Assembly (NCBI GenBank): GCA_016199375.1
Contig: JACQGV010000140.1
Location: 1 to 12,550 of the forward strand
Length of the DNA stretch: 12,550 nt
Origin: Chloroflexota bacterium
Lineage (GTDB): Bacteria > Chloroflexota > Dehalococcoidia > SHYM01
Direction of reading: 5' to 3'
Below are positions 1 to 6,208 of this stretch, piece by piece. Each line of letters opens with the position of its first letter. The first letter of the stretch is position 1. The position numbers and the translations under genes are program-made. The notes under the pieces were generated by a model. That model saw only the letters and a list, made by a program, of their open reading frames with translations, made no database searches and was not told the origin of the DNA.

Positions 1-108
1 CACCAGAAGGACCTCGACCCCTGGCTCTTGCGCCGCCTCCAGCGCGCCGTCAACCACAGCCGCCGGGGCCTGGTCACCCCCCATAGCATCGAGCGCGATC
101 GTCACCAT
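1..108 (-). CDS. plsX: Phosphate acyltransferase PlsX, N-terminal fragment
   Basis: The first 36 codons are present and the rest lies beyond the left edge of the window. The start reads MVTIALDAMGGDQAP, and the LDAMGGD motif near the N-terminus is the hallmark of PlsX, which converts acyl-ACP to acyl-phosphate for phosphatidic acid synthesis at the inner face of the membrane. The ATG at 108-106 is supported by an in-frame TAG two codons upstream (114-112). The Shine-Dalgarno match is weak, only a GGGG run too far upstream. A possible extended -10 (TGCTATCAT on the minus strand) lies in the 98-bp gap before the gene. Family assignment is firm from the motif; nothing can be said about the catalytic part. 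Confidence 0.9.
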   Translation of the reverse strand, partial: MVTIALDAMGGDQAPAAVVDGALEAAQEPGVEVLLV

Positions 109-169
109 CAGCTAGAACCCCGACCACCCGGCCATTTATTCCCACTCCAGGGGCCAGGCGTTCCGCTCC

Positions 170-175
170 ATGATA
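170..175 (-). promoter_or_regulatory. Candidate extended -10 for plsX
   Basis: On the minus strand TATCAT is preceded by TGC, giving an extended -10 (TGN-TATCAT). It lies about 60 bp upstream of the plsX start in the gap after the methyltransferase stop codon. No convincing -35 hexamer is seen 17 bp further upstream (CTGCTC). The call is inference from consensus only. Confidence 0.3.
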
Positions 176-206
176 GCAGACCGCGCGGGCTGAGCAGGGG
201 CCTGGC

Positions 207-965
207 TCAGGCCGGACGAGAGACCAGGATCATGCGGCTGCTCTCGGGTCCGAGGGGCTCCAGGTCATGGGAGCCATAGACCTGCTCGATGATGAAGCCG
301 GCGCGCGCCAGGAGCTGCTCGACTTCCCGCCGCCCGCAGTGATAGAGGCTGAACTGGGCGATGTGGCGGGACACCCGGCCCGCCTCGTCCACCTCATCGA
401 AGAGGTAGGTGATGTGCTCCTGCTGGCTGGCGGCGTCGCCCTCGGCTGCCACCAGCTTGGCGACGCGCCGGCCCGTGGCCGGGTCCGTGCGCACCCACTC
501 CAGCAGCAACTCGCCCACCCCGCCCTCATAGCCGCGGGAGGGGCGGGGCAGGTCCAGCACCAGCACCCCGCCCAGGCGCAGGTGTCGCTTCACCGCCTGC
601 AGCGCCGCCAGCTGCTCGTCCGTGTCCGTAAGGTGCATGAAGCTGTTGAAGGCGAAGAAGGCGAGCCGATAGCGCTTCCTGAGCCGCAGCCGGTGGAAGG
701 GCGCCTCCACCAGCTCCAGGTCCGCCGGCGGGGCCTTGGCACGCAGCGCCGCCAGCATCCCTGGCGAGAGGTCAACGCCGGTGATCCGGAAGCCCGCCCG
801 TGCCAGGGGGATGGCCAGCCGGCCCGTGCCCACGCCCAGCTCCAGGATGGGAGAGCCGCAGCGGCGTGCCATCTCCAGATAGAAGGCCTGGTCGTGGTCC
901 AGGTGGCCCACGTCCAGATCGTAGAAGCGGGCGATGGTGTCCAGGGCTGTCCTGTCGACAGGCAT
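207..965 (-). CDS. Class I SAM-dependent methyltransferase
   Basis: A 252-aa soluble protein with a Rossmann-type methyltransferase fold. The SAM-binding motif I ILELGVGTGRL spans residues 40-50, followed by the acidic ribose-binding segment GVDLSPGM at 63-70. A post-I/II segment LAFFAFNSFMHL lies at 101-112, and LRLGGVLVLDL at 129-139 is the typical strand before the C-terminal half. The substrate cannot be inferred; it resembles the broad Methyltransf_25/11 group acting on small molecules. The start at 965 was chosen over an upstream in-frame ATG at 1073 because GGGGAGGAG sits 5-6 bp before it and homology begins there. The gene runs towards plsX, with 98 bp between them. A weak dyad (CTGAGC / GCTCAG, 190-210) overlaps its stop codon. 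Confidence 0.85.
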   Translation of the reverse strand: MPVDRTALDTIARFYDLDVGHLDHDQAFYLEMARRCGSPILELGVGTGRLAIPLARAGFRITGVDLSPGMLAALRAKAPPADLELVEAPFHRLRLRKRYRLAFFAFNSFMHLTDTDEQLAALQAVKRHLRLGGVLVLDLPRPSRGYEGGVGELLLEWVRTDPATGRRVAKLVAAEGDAASQQEHITYLFDEVDEAGRVSRHIAQFSLYHCGRREVEQLLARAGFIIEQVYGSHDLEPLGPESSRMILVSRPA

Positions 966-1013
966 GAGTTCTCCTCCCCTAGAAGCCTGGCTACGCCGTG
1001 GTAGGCCTGGTCT

Positions 1014-1030
1014 TTGTGCATTGAGCACAA
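1014..1030. promoter_or_regulatory. Dyad TTGTGC-N5-GCACAA, possible operator
   Basis: A perfect 6-bp inverted repeat with a 5-bp spacer sits in the 164-bp gap between the divergent methyltransferase and the small ORF/amt unit. Its size and symmetry suit a dimeric helix-turn-helix repressor. No regulator is encoded nearby and no clear -35/-10 pair was found for either direction, so the operator role is inference. Confidence 0.3.
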
Positions 1031-1129
1031 CTTTGCGCCGGCAAGGTTCTGCTAATTCGTCCGTAGACCCCACCCACGGGGCGCAGCTACCATGTGCCCA
1101 AGTTCAAAATCTCCTAAGGAGGCTCGCCA

Positions 1130-1255
1130 GTGGAACTCGGTCTTGCGCTAGGTGCTTTCGCGGGTCTGTTCGTGGCTTTTGCGGTGCTCCCCACCCAGAT
1201 ACGGAAGCATCACCAGCGGCGGGAACAGAATAACACAACGCAGGAGCAGGACTAG
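1130..1255 (+). CDS. 41-aa single-pass membrane protein upstream of amt
   Basis: A small gene starting at GTG, with AAGGAGG at 1116-1122 ending 7 bp before the start, which is the strongest Shine-Dalgarno in the window. The product has one hydrophobic span at residues 3-20 (LGLALGAFAGLFVAFAVL). A short basic stretch follows (IRKHHQRR, 24-31) and then a polar Gln/Asn/Glu tail ending in QEQD. By the positive-inside rule the basic tail should face the cytoplasm. The stop is 29 bp before the amt start on the same strand, so the two are probably cotranscribed. No named family is recognised. A role as a small partner or assembly factor of the transporter is a guess from position, by analogy with other small transporter subunits such as KdpF. 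Confidence 0.72.
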   Translation: MELGLALGAFAGLFVAFAVLPTQIRKHHQRREQNNTTQEQD

Positions 1256-1284
1256 CTCCAAGCTGGATTTTAGGGGGTGAAGCG

Positions 1285-2694
1285 ATGTTAGGCGGGCAGC
1301 GCATGGCCTGGGCGGCCGCACTGGCCGCTCTCGTGTTTCTAGGGGGGGCCAGCAGCGTCCTGGCGACCGACCCCACCGGCGCCGACACCCTGAAGGCCTC
1401 GCCGGACGCCCCGGTGAACTTCGTCTGGGTACTGATCACCGGCTTCCTGGTGTGGTTCATGCAATATGGCTTCGCCCTGCTGGGGGCGGGGCTGATCCGT
1501 GTCAAGAACACTGTCAACTATCTGACCAAGAGCTTCCTGGACTTCTGCATGGGCTCCCTCGCCTTCTGGGCCTTCGGCTTCGCCTTCATGTTCGGCGGGT
1601 CCGGGGCGGTTATCGGTTCGGCGATGGCCAACGGGCTGGAGGCGGGCAACCCCTTCATCGGCTCCTCGGGCTTCTTCTTGACCGGGGCGGCCTATGACGT
1701 CACCACCATCGCCTACTGGTGGTTCCAGATGGTCTTCGCCGCCACCGCCGCCACCATCGTAGCTGGCGCCATGGCCGAGCGGACCAAGATCAACGCCTAC
1801 CTGGCCTACAGCTTCCTCGTCACCGCCCTCATCTACCCCATCTACGGCCACTGGCTCTGGGGCGGGGGCTGGCTGTGGACGCTGCCCTTCGGTGCCGGCG
1901 CCAGGGACTTCGCCGGCTCGGGTGTGGTCCACACCGTGGGCGGCCTGACCGCTCTGGTGGGCGCCTGGATGGTAGGCCCGCGCATCGGCAAGTATGATCC
2001 GCAGGGGACTCCGCGGGTCTTCAAGCCCAGCAACCTGGCGTTCGTGGTGGCCGGGACCTTCATTCTCTTCTTCGGCTGGTTCGGCTTCAACCCGGGCAGC
2101 ACGCTGGCGGCCACCGACCTGCGCATCTCCGTCATCGCCGTCAACACCTTCCTGGCCGGCACCACGGGGGCCTTAGTAGCCGTCTACTGGGGTTTCGTGA
2201 AGAATGGCAAGATGGACCTGGTCCTCGCCTGCAACGGCACCCTGGCCGGGCTGGTGGGGATTACGGCTCCCTGCGCCTACGTGGCGCCCTGGGCGTCGGT
2301 GGTCATCGGCGCCGTGGCGGCCCTGATCATGATCTGGGCGGCCGGCTTCGTGGAGCGGACGCTCAAGGTTGACGACCCGGTGGGCGCGATTGCCGTCCAC
2401 GCCGGCGGCGGCATCTGGGGGGTGCTCGCGGTGGGCATCTTCGCCGACGGCACCTACGGCGGCGTCAGCGGGCTCATCAAGGGACAGGTCGGCCAGATGG
2501 TGGCGCAGCTCATTGACGTGGGCGCCGTGGTCGCCTGGGTGCTGGTGACAGCCTTCGTGATGTTCTGGCTGATCAAGAAGACCATCGGCCTGCGGGCCAC
2601 CCGCGAGGAGGAGCTGCAGGGCCTGGACATCCCCGAGCACGGCTCGGAGTTGTACCCTTCTGAGGAGGCGCTGGCCGGAACGGCCAAGGCCTGA
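1285..2694 (+). CDS. amt: Ammonium transporter, Amt family
   Basis: A 469-aa polytopic membrane protein for ammonium uptake. An N-terminal signal-like segment (residues 7-27, ending VLATDP) precedes about 11 membrane spans. Conserved Amt residues are visible: Phe pair in WWFQMVF (F147, F151), the DFAGSGVVH motif with D208 and pore His H216, GWFGFNPGS (F268, S272), and the second pore His H372 in GAIAVHAGGGIWG. The cytoplasmic tail GLRATREEELQGLDIPEHG (435-453) matches the segment that in AmtB couples subunits and meets PII. The ATG follows AGGGGGTGA at 1272-1280. Unlike many amt loci, no glnK is adjacent. The gene lies 29 bp after a small membrane protein gene and is followed by a strong hairpin. 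Both pore histidines make a functional channel likely. Confidence 0.97.
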   Translation: MLGGQRMAWAAALAALVFLGGASSVLATDPTGADTLKASPDAPVNFVWVLITGFLVWFMQYGFALLGAGLIRVKNTVNYLTKSFLDFCMGSLAFWAFGFAFMFGGSGAVIGSAMANGLEAGNPFIGSSGFFLTGAAYDVTTIAYWWFQMVFAATAATIVAGAMAERTKINAYLAYSFLVTALIYPIYGHWLWGGGWLWTLPFGAGARDFAGSGVVHTVGGLTALVGAWMVGPRIGKYDPQGTPRVFKPSNLAFVVAGTFILFFGWFGFNPGSTLAATDLRISVIAVNTFLAGTTGALVAVYWGFVKNGKMDLVLACNGTLAGLVGITAPCAYVAPWASVVIGAVAALIMIWAAGFVERTLKVDDPVGAIAVHAGGGIWGVLAVGIFADGTYGGVSGLIKGQVGQMVAQLIDVGAVVAWVLVTAFVMFWLIKKTIGLRATREEELQGLDIPEHGSELYPSEEALAGTAKA

Positions 2695-2722
2695 ACCCGC
2701 ACTCCAGAACTGAGCAAAGCCT

Positions 2723-2760
2723 GAAGAGGCGCCTCCGCAACGAGCCGGAGGCGCCTCTTC
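2723..2760 (+). terminator. Hairpin terminator after amt
   Basis: A perfect 15-bp inverted repeat (arms 2723-2737 and 2746-2760, loop CAACGAGC) starts 29 bp after the amt stop. The arms contain the self-complementary core GAGGCGCCTC. No T-run follows (next bases CCATTCC), so it is a non-canonical intrinsic terminator or a 3'-end stabilising structure. Confidence 0.65.
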
Positions 2761-2781
2761 CCATTCCAAGGCACCTGCTTG

Positions 2782-2812
2782 CAGGGCAGAACTGCCCTGG
2801 GGACACCCCAGG
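2782..2812 (+). other. Two overlapping, mutually exclusive hairpins upstream of hisZ
   Basis: CAGGGC (2782-2787) pairs with GCCCTG (2794-2799), and CCTGGGG (2796-2802) pairs with CCCCAGG (2806-2812). The two stems share bases 2796-2799, so only one can form at a time. This gap (2695-2984) has no other gene. The element could be part of the amt 3' end, or an attenuator-like leader if a promoter exists upstream; the best hisZ promoter seen lies downstream of it. Confidence 0.35.
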
Positions 2813-2931
2813 CCCCGGCAGTCCCGACCCCTCGGGAGTGCACCCCCAACACCTGTTGAGTGAGGATGACAGTCTTGTAAAGGACTTGCGAACCCGGGCA
2901 CTAGACCAGGCGCAACACCGACAGGGGCGCC

Positions 2932-2961
2932 TTGCCGCGCTCGCGCTCTTACTCCTACAAT
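2932..2961 (+). promoter_or_regulatory. Candidate sigma70-type promoter of the his operon
   Basis: TTGCCG (2932-2937) and TACAAT (2956-2961) are separated by 18 bp. The -10 matches five of six consensus bases. Transcription would start around 2968, giving a short leader before the hisZ ATG at 2985. Confidence 0.55.
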
Positions 2962-2984
2962 GAGCAGGTTTAGAGAGGAGAGCT

Positions 2985-3923
2985 ATGGCGAAGCCCCGAG
3001 GGGCGGCCCGCCGGTTGGACAGCCAGCGGGTCAGCGGCACACGGGACCTGCTGCCGGAGGAGATGGCGCGCTTCCGGCGCTGGGAGCGCCTCTTCCTGGA
3101 GGCCTGCCAGGCCAGGGGCTACCGCGAGATCCGCACCCCAACCCTGGAGCACCTCTACTTCTTCACCGCCGCCCAGCGCCTCTCCCTGGAGCGGCTGCGC
3201 TCCCTCTACTCCTTCCCAGACATGGACGGCTGGAGCGGGGAGCGGGTGGTGCTGCGGCCCGACGGCACCATACCCATCGCCCGCCTCTACGCCGAGAACT
3301 ACCCCGGCCAGACCATGCGTCTTTGCTACGTGGAGAACCTTTTCTCCTATCAGGACTCGGCGGAGCACCGGCGTGAGTCCTGGCAGTGCGGCGCCGAGCT
3401 CATCGGCGCCAGCTCCCCGGAGGCCGATGGGGAGCTCCTCGAGCTAGCCTCTCAGGTGCTGGCAGCAGGGGGGGTGCAGACCGAGCTCCACATCTTTCAC
3501 GCCGGCCTGACCCCGGCGGTCCTCGGCGCCCTGGGCGGCCCGGCCTCCCGGCGGGCCCGCGCGGCCCAGGACGTCCAGCGTGCCCTGGAACGCCTGGGCC
3601 GAGGCCGGGGCGGGAGCGCCGCTTTCCTGAAGAACCTCCGGGCCACGCTGGCCCCCGGAGCGCCTGCGATGCTGGCCGCTCTGGACAACCTGATCGCCGT
3701 GGCGGCGCTCCTCGACCGCCGCGGCCTCTCCTATACCATGGACCCCATCTTCTTCCCCGAATTCGAGTACTATACGGGGGCCATGTTCGCGTTCTTCCGC
3801 GACGGTCGCAAGGTCGGCGGCGGGGGCCGCTATGACGACCTCATACCCAAGATCAGCGGTCACCAGACCCCGGCGTCAGGCTTTGCCCTCTATCTCGACA
3901 CGCTCCTGGAAAGGGAGAGTTGA
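2985..3923 (+). CDS. hisZ: ATP phosphoribosyltransferase regulatory subunit HisZ
   Basis: A 312-aa protein built like the catalytic core of histidyl-tRNA synthetase but without the C-terminal anticodon-binding domain, which is the definition of HisZ. Class II-like features are present: SGTRDLLPEE (17-26, motif 1 region), LRPDGTIPIAR (90-100), the motif-2 segment VENLFSYQD with ESWQCGAELIG (131-141), FEYYTGAMFAFF (260-271) in place of the HisRS histidine-binding motif, and GGGGRYDDLI (278-287). Motif 3 is reduced to GFALYLDTLLE, without the catalytic Arg of a synthetase. HisZ associates with short HisG to form the octameric, histidine-inhibited first enzyme of histidine synthesis. It heads a coupled operon: AGAGAGGAG precedes the ATG, and its stop is one base before the next start. 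Its genomic pairing with HisG genes supports HisZ over HisS. Confidence 0.9.
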   Translation: MAKPRGAARRLDSQRVSGTRDLLPEEMARFRRWERLFLEACQARGYREIRTPTLEHLYFFTAAQRLSLERLRSLYSFPDMDGWSGERVVLRPDGTIPIARLYAENYPGQTMRLCYVENLFSYQDSAEHRRESWQCGAELIGASSPEADGELLELASQVLAAGGVQTELHIFHAGLTPAVLGALGGPASRRARAAQDVQRALERLGRGRGGSAAFLKNLRATLAPGAPAMLAALDNLIAVAALLDRRGLSYTMDPIFFPEFEYYTGAMFAFFRDGRKVGGGGRYDDLIPKISGHQTPASGFALYLDTLLERES

Positions 3924-3924
3924 G

Positions 3925-4677
3925 ATGGCGCCGCCCCTTCGACGGGCTCAGGGCAGGCCCTTGCGACGGGCTCAGGGCAGGCCCTTGCGCCTGGCCCTGC
4001 CCAGCGAGGAGCGCCTCCTGGGGCCTACCCGGGCGCTGCTGGCGCGGGCGGGGGTGGTGCTCCAAGGCTACGAGAGCGCCACCCGCCGCTACCGGCTCCC
4101 GGTGCGAGGGCCGCTGCCCGCCACCGCCGCCATGCTCAGGGACCGCGACATCCCGGTCCAGGTGGGCGTGGGGAACTACGACCTGGGTGTGTGCAGCCTC
4201 GTGTGGGTGGAGGAGCTGCTCGCGCGCTATCCGTCGAGCGGGCTGGTGAAGCTTTTCGACCTGGGCGCGGCCCCCGCCACCGTCTACGCCGCCCGCTGGC
4301 GCAAGGGGGCGCGGGCCGGCGCGGATGAGAGGCGGCCGTTCGAGGCGAGCCGAGCGCGGCCGCTGCGGGTGGTCACCGAGCAACCCAACCTCGCCGAGCG
4401 CTTCGTCCAGGAGCAGCGTTGGCCCTATGTGGCGCTCTTCCCAGTTTGGGACCGGGCCGAGGTGTACCTGCCGGAGCACGCCGACCTGGCCGTCCTGGCG
4501 GCCGCCAGCGAGCAGGAGATCGGTTCCCTGGGGCTCAAGCCGGTAGCCACCATCCTGCGCTCCACCGCCTTCGTCGTCGCCCACGCCCCTTCCCTGGAGC
4601 AGAGGGACATGAGCCCGCTCCTAGAGCGCCTGGCGGAGGCCGCCCGGGCCGACACTGATCATGGGGACGGCGACTGA
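3925..4677 (+). CDS. HisG-like protein with degenerate PRPP loop
   Basis: A 250-aa HisG-fold protein. Homology begins at about residue 21 (LRLALPSEERLLGPTRALLARAG, 21-43) and continues through RDIPVQVGVGNYDLGV (74-89). The C-terminal part aligns without gaps to the PRPP-binding region of HisG, but the E-T-G-T-T loop is replaced by A194-S-E-Q-E198, so PRPP binding should be lost. Residues 6-21 are two copies of RRAQGRPL encoded by a tandem 24-bp REP-like repeat. The ATG one base after the hisZ stop has AAGGGAGAG upstream; a TTG at 3985, after the repeat, is an alternative start. The stop overlaps the next start (TGATG). It is probably a non-catalytic or regulatory partner of the neighbouring HisG and HisZ, by inference. 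It could instead be a decaying paralogue, but an intact frame and coupling argue otherwise. Confidence 0.8.
   Translation: MAPPLRRAQGRPLRRAQGRPLRLALPSEERLLGPTRALLARAGVVLQGYESATRRYRLPVRGPLPATAAMLRDRDIPVQVGVGNYDLGVCSLVWVEELLARYPSSGLVKLFDLGAAPATVYAARWRKGARAGADERRPFEASRARPLRVVTEQPNLAERFVQEQRWPYVALFPVWDRAEVYLPEHADLAVLAAASEQEIGSLGLKPVATILRSTAFVVAHAPSLEQRDMSPLLERLAEAARADTDHGDGD
3934..3988. repeat. REP-like element with tandem 24-bp unit inside the HisG-like gene
   Basis: Two perfect 24-bp units (3941-3964 and 3965-3988) begin GACGGGCTCAGGGCAGGCCC. The flanking CCCCTTC makes the first copy read as TTCGACGGGCTCAGGGC, a core shared with the element at 8663-8688 (TCGAC..GCTCAGGGC). Because the unit is eight codons long it keeps the frame and encodes RRAQGRPL twice at the N-terminus of the HisG-like protein. 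Confidence 0.85.
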
Positions 4678-5453
4678 TGGCAACGCCCAGCCGCGCCTCC
4701 AGGAGCGACCGCCGGCGGTCTGCCCTTATCTGGTTAGCCCTGCCCGACGGCCACAATCAGGGGCGCGCAGCCGCGTTCCTGGCCCAGGCCGGGCTCCGGG
4801 CCCAGGGCTATGCAGAGGGGGCGCCCGCGGACCGGCCTTGCCTAGAGCTGGAAGGCGTCGCCTGCAAGGTCATCCGCCCGCAGGATATGCCCGTCCACGT
4901 GGCCAACGGCAACTTCGACCTCGCGGTGACGGGACAGGACTGGCTGGCGGACCACCGCTGCCAGTTCCCCAACAGCCCGGTGATCGAGGCCCTGACCATC
5001 CGGGTGGGGCAGGTCATGAACATCGGCGCCATCGTAGCCAAGGCCACGCCCGCCGCCCGCATCGAGGAACTGGCAGACTACCTCAGCCGGGGCGGGCTGC
5101 GGCGCCCGTTCCTGCGGGTAGCCTCGGAGTACGTGCACCTGGCCGACGAGTACTGTCGCCGGCACCATCTGGGCCGCTTTCGCATCATCCCCACCTGGGG
5201 GAAGACCGAGGCCCTGCCTCCCCAGGACGCCGACATGATTGTGGAGAACTGGGAGGGCGGCACCACCCTGGAGGCCAACGACCTGAAGGTCCTGGACCCC
5301 TTCCTCCAGTCGTGGCCCTGCCTCATAGTCCACCGGCAGGCCCTGGTGGGGCGGGGGGAGCGGGCGCGACGGGTCAGGGACGTCATCGCCCGGCTGAGCC
5401 GCGCCCCCTGCGCCAGCGCACCGTCGCCTGATCCGGCGCGAGCAGCGCTCTGA
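4677..5453 (+). CDS. hisG: ATP phosphoribosyltransferase, short-form HisG
   Basis: A 258-aa protein that condenses ATP with PRPP, the first step of histidine synthesis, in the cytoplasm. The HisG core begins at SALIWLALPDGHNQGRAA (15-32) after a basic N-terminal extension. PQDMPVHVANGNFDLAVTG (68-86) matches the nucleotide-binding half. The PRPP loop VENWEGGTTLEAN (189-201) keeps the E-x-G-T-T-L signature, so this copy is the likely catalytic one. It lacks the C-terminal regulatory domain of long HisG, consistent with the HisZ gene upstream. It is longer than usual for a short form (about 210 aa) because of the extension and a Pro/Ala-rich tail (243-258). Both ends overlap neighbours by one base (TGATG), implying translational coupling. 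Identity to its upstream paralogue is clear in the VxxGNxDLxV segment. Confidence 0.87.
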   Translation: MATPSRASRSDRRRSALIWLALPDGHNQGRAAAFLAQAGLRAQGYAEGAPADRPCLELEGVACKVIRPQDMPVHVANGNFDLAVTGQDWLADHRCQFPNSPVIEALTIRVGQVMNIGAIVAKATPAARIEELADYLSRGGLRRPFLRVASEYVHLADEYCRRHHLGRFRIIPTWGKTEALPPQDADMIVENWEGGTTLEANDLKVLDPFLQSWPCLIVHRQALVGRGERARRVRDVIARLSRAPCASAPSPDPARAAL

Positions 5454-6208
5454 TGCCGCCCGTCAACATCCACCTGAGCATCGCCGAGGCCGTAGCCCAG
5501 GCCCTGGGCGCGCCCCCAGAGCTGGAGTCCCACGAGGGGGACTACCTGCTGGGCTGCTGCGCCCCTGACATCCGCTACCTGACCAAGCAGCCCCGCGAGC
5601 ACACCCACTTCTTCGCTCTCGACAACCTGGGGCCCCAGGACAGCCTGCGGGCCATGTTCGCCGCCCACCCCAGCCTGGCCGCAGGGCGCCAGCTCGACCG
5701 GCGCACCCTCGCCTTCATGGCCGGGTACATCTCCCACCTGGCCACCGACGAGGTCTGGATCTGCGAGGTGTTCCGCCCCTGCTTCGGACCTGGCTCTCCC
5801 TGGGCGCAGGAGCCCTGGGTGCAGGCCCTCGACCGGGCCCTGCAGGCGGAGCTGGACCGGCGGGAGCGCCGCGACCCGGGCCTGGCCCAGGAGCGCCAGG
5901 CGCTCTTGCGGGCAGCCACCTCCCGGGTGGCCGTCCCCTTCCTGGCCGTGGAGGACCTGGAGCGCTGGCGCGACCAGACCTGCCGGGCGGTGGTGCGGGA
6001 GGCCACCTGGGAGTCCCTGGAACGGTTCCTGGAGGTCTTCCTGCGCAACGTCCTGCGGGCGGATGGCCCCCAGCTCGACCGGTTCCTGGAAACCCTGCCC
6101 CAGTCCCTCCAGCGCACCCTGGACTACGTCTCCGAGGAGCGCCTCGCCGCCTTCAAGGCCATGTCTATCAACAGGACCGCCGCCCTCCTGAGGGAGTACC
6201 TGAGTTGA
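5453..6208 (+). CDS. Zinc-dependent phospholipase C-like protein
   Basis: A 251-aa protein resembling the Zn_dep_PLPC (phospholipase C/P1 nuclease-like) family. The metal-ligand pattern is visible: H7 in NIHLSIAEAV, D30 in EGDYLLGCCAPDIRY with D39, H52 in EHTHFF, and H95/D99 in AGYISHLATDEVW. The N-terminal half is helical and well conserved in appearance, and the C-terminal half (about 120-251) is a charged helical region. No signal peptide is seen, so it is probably cytoplasmic, unlike secreted PLCs. It sits inside the his operon, starting in the hisG stop (TGATG) and ending in a TTGA overlap with hisD. Its substrate is unknown. A phosphomonoesterase role filling in for histidinol-phosphatase is a speculation suggested only by position. 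Confidence 0.72.
   Translation: MPPVNIHLSIAEAVAQALGAPPELESHEGDYLLGCCAPDIRYLTKQPREHTHFFALDNLGPQDSLRAMFAAHPSLAAGRQLDRRTLAFMAGYISHLATDEVWICEVFRPCFGPGSPWAQEPWVQALDRALQAELDRRERRDPGLAQERQALLRAATSRVAVPFLAVEDLERWRDQTCRAVVREATWESLERFLEVFLRNVLRADGPQLDRFLETLPQSLQRTLDYVSEERLAAFKAMSINRTAALLREYLS

Noticed and set aside
267..1004. Plus-strand open frame opposite the methyltransferase
   Set aside because: The minus strand has the SAM motif and a strong ribosome-binding site; the plus translation is motif-free.
1022..1036. Sigma54-like -24/-12 site upstream of the small ORF and amt
   Set aside because: TTTGC resembles the -12 half, but the -24 half reads GA instead of GG and the spacing to GCAC is wrong.
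2838..2963. Possible his leader peptide (GTG, 41 codons) before hisZ
   Set aside because: It holds only three scattered His codons and no run, has no proper Shine-Dalgarno, and ends inside the -10 hexamer of the proposed hisZ promoter.
3941..3988. Tandem 24-bp repeats considered as a CRISPR remnant
   Set aside because: The units are directly adjacent without spacers and lie in a coding frame; the core matches the dispersed REP-like element.
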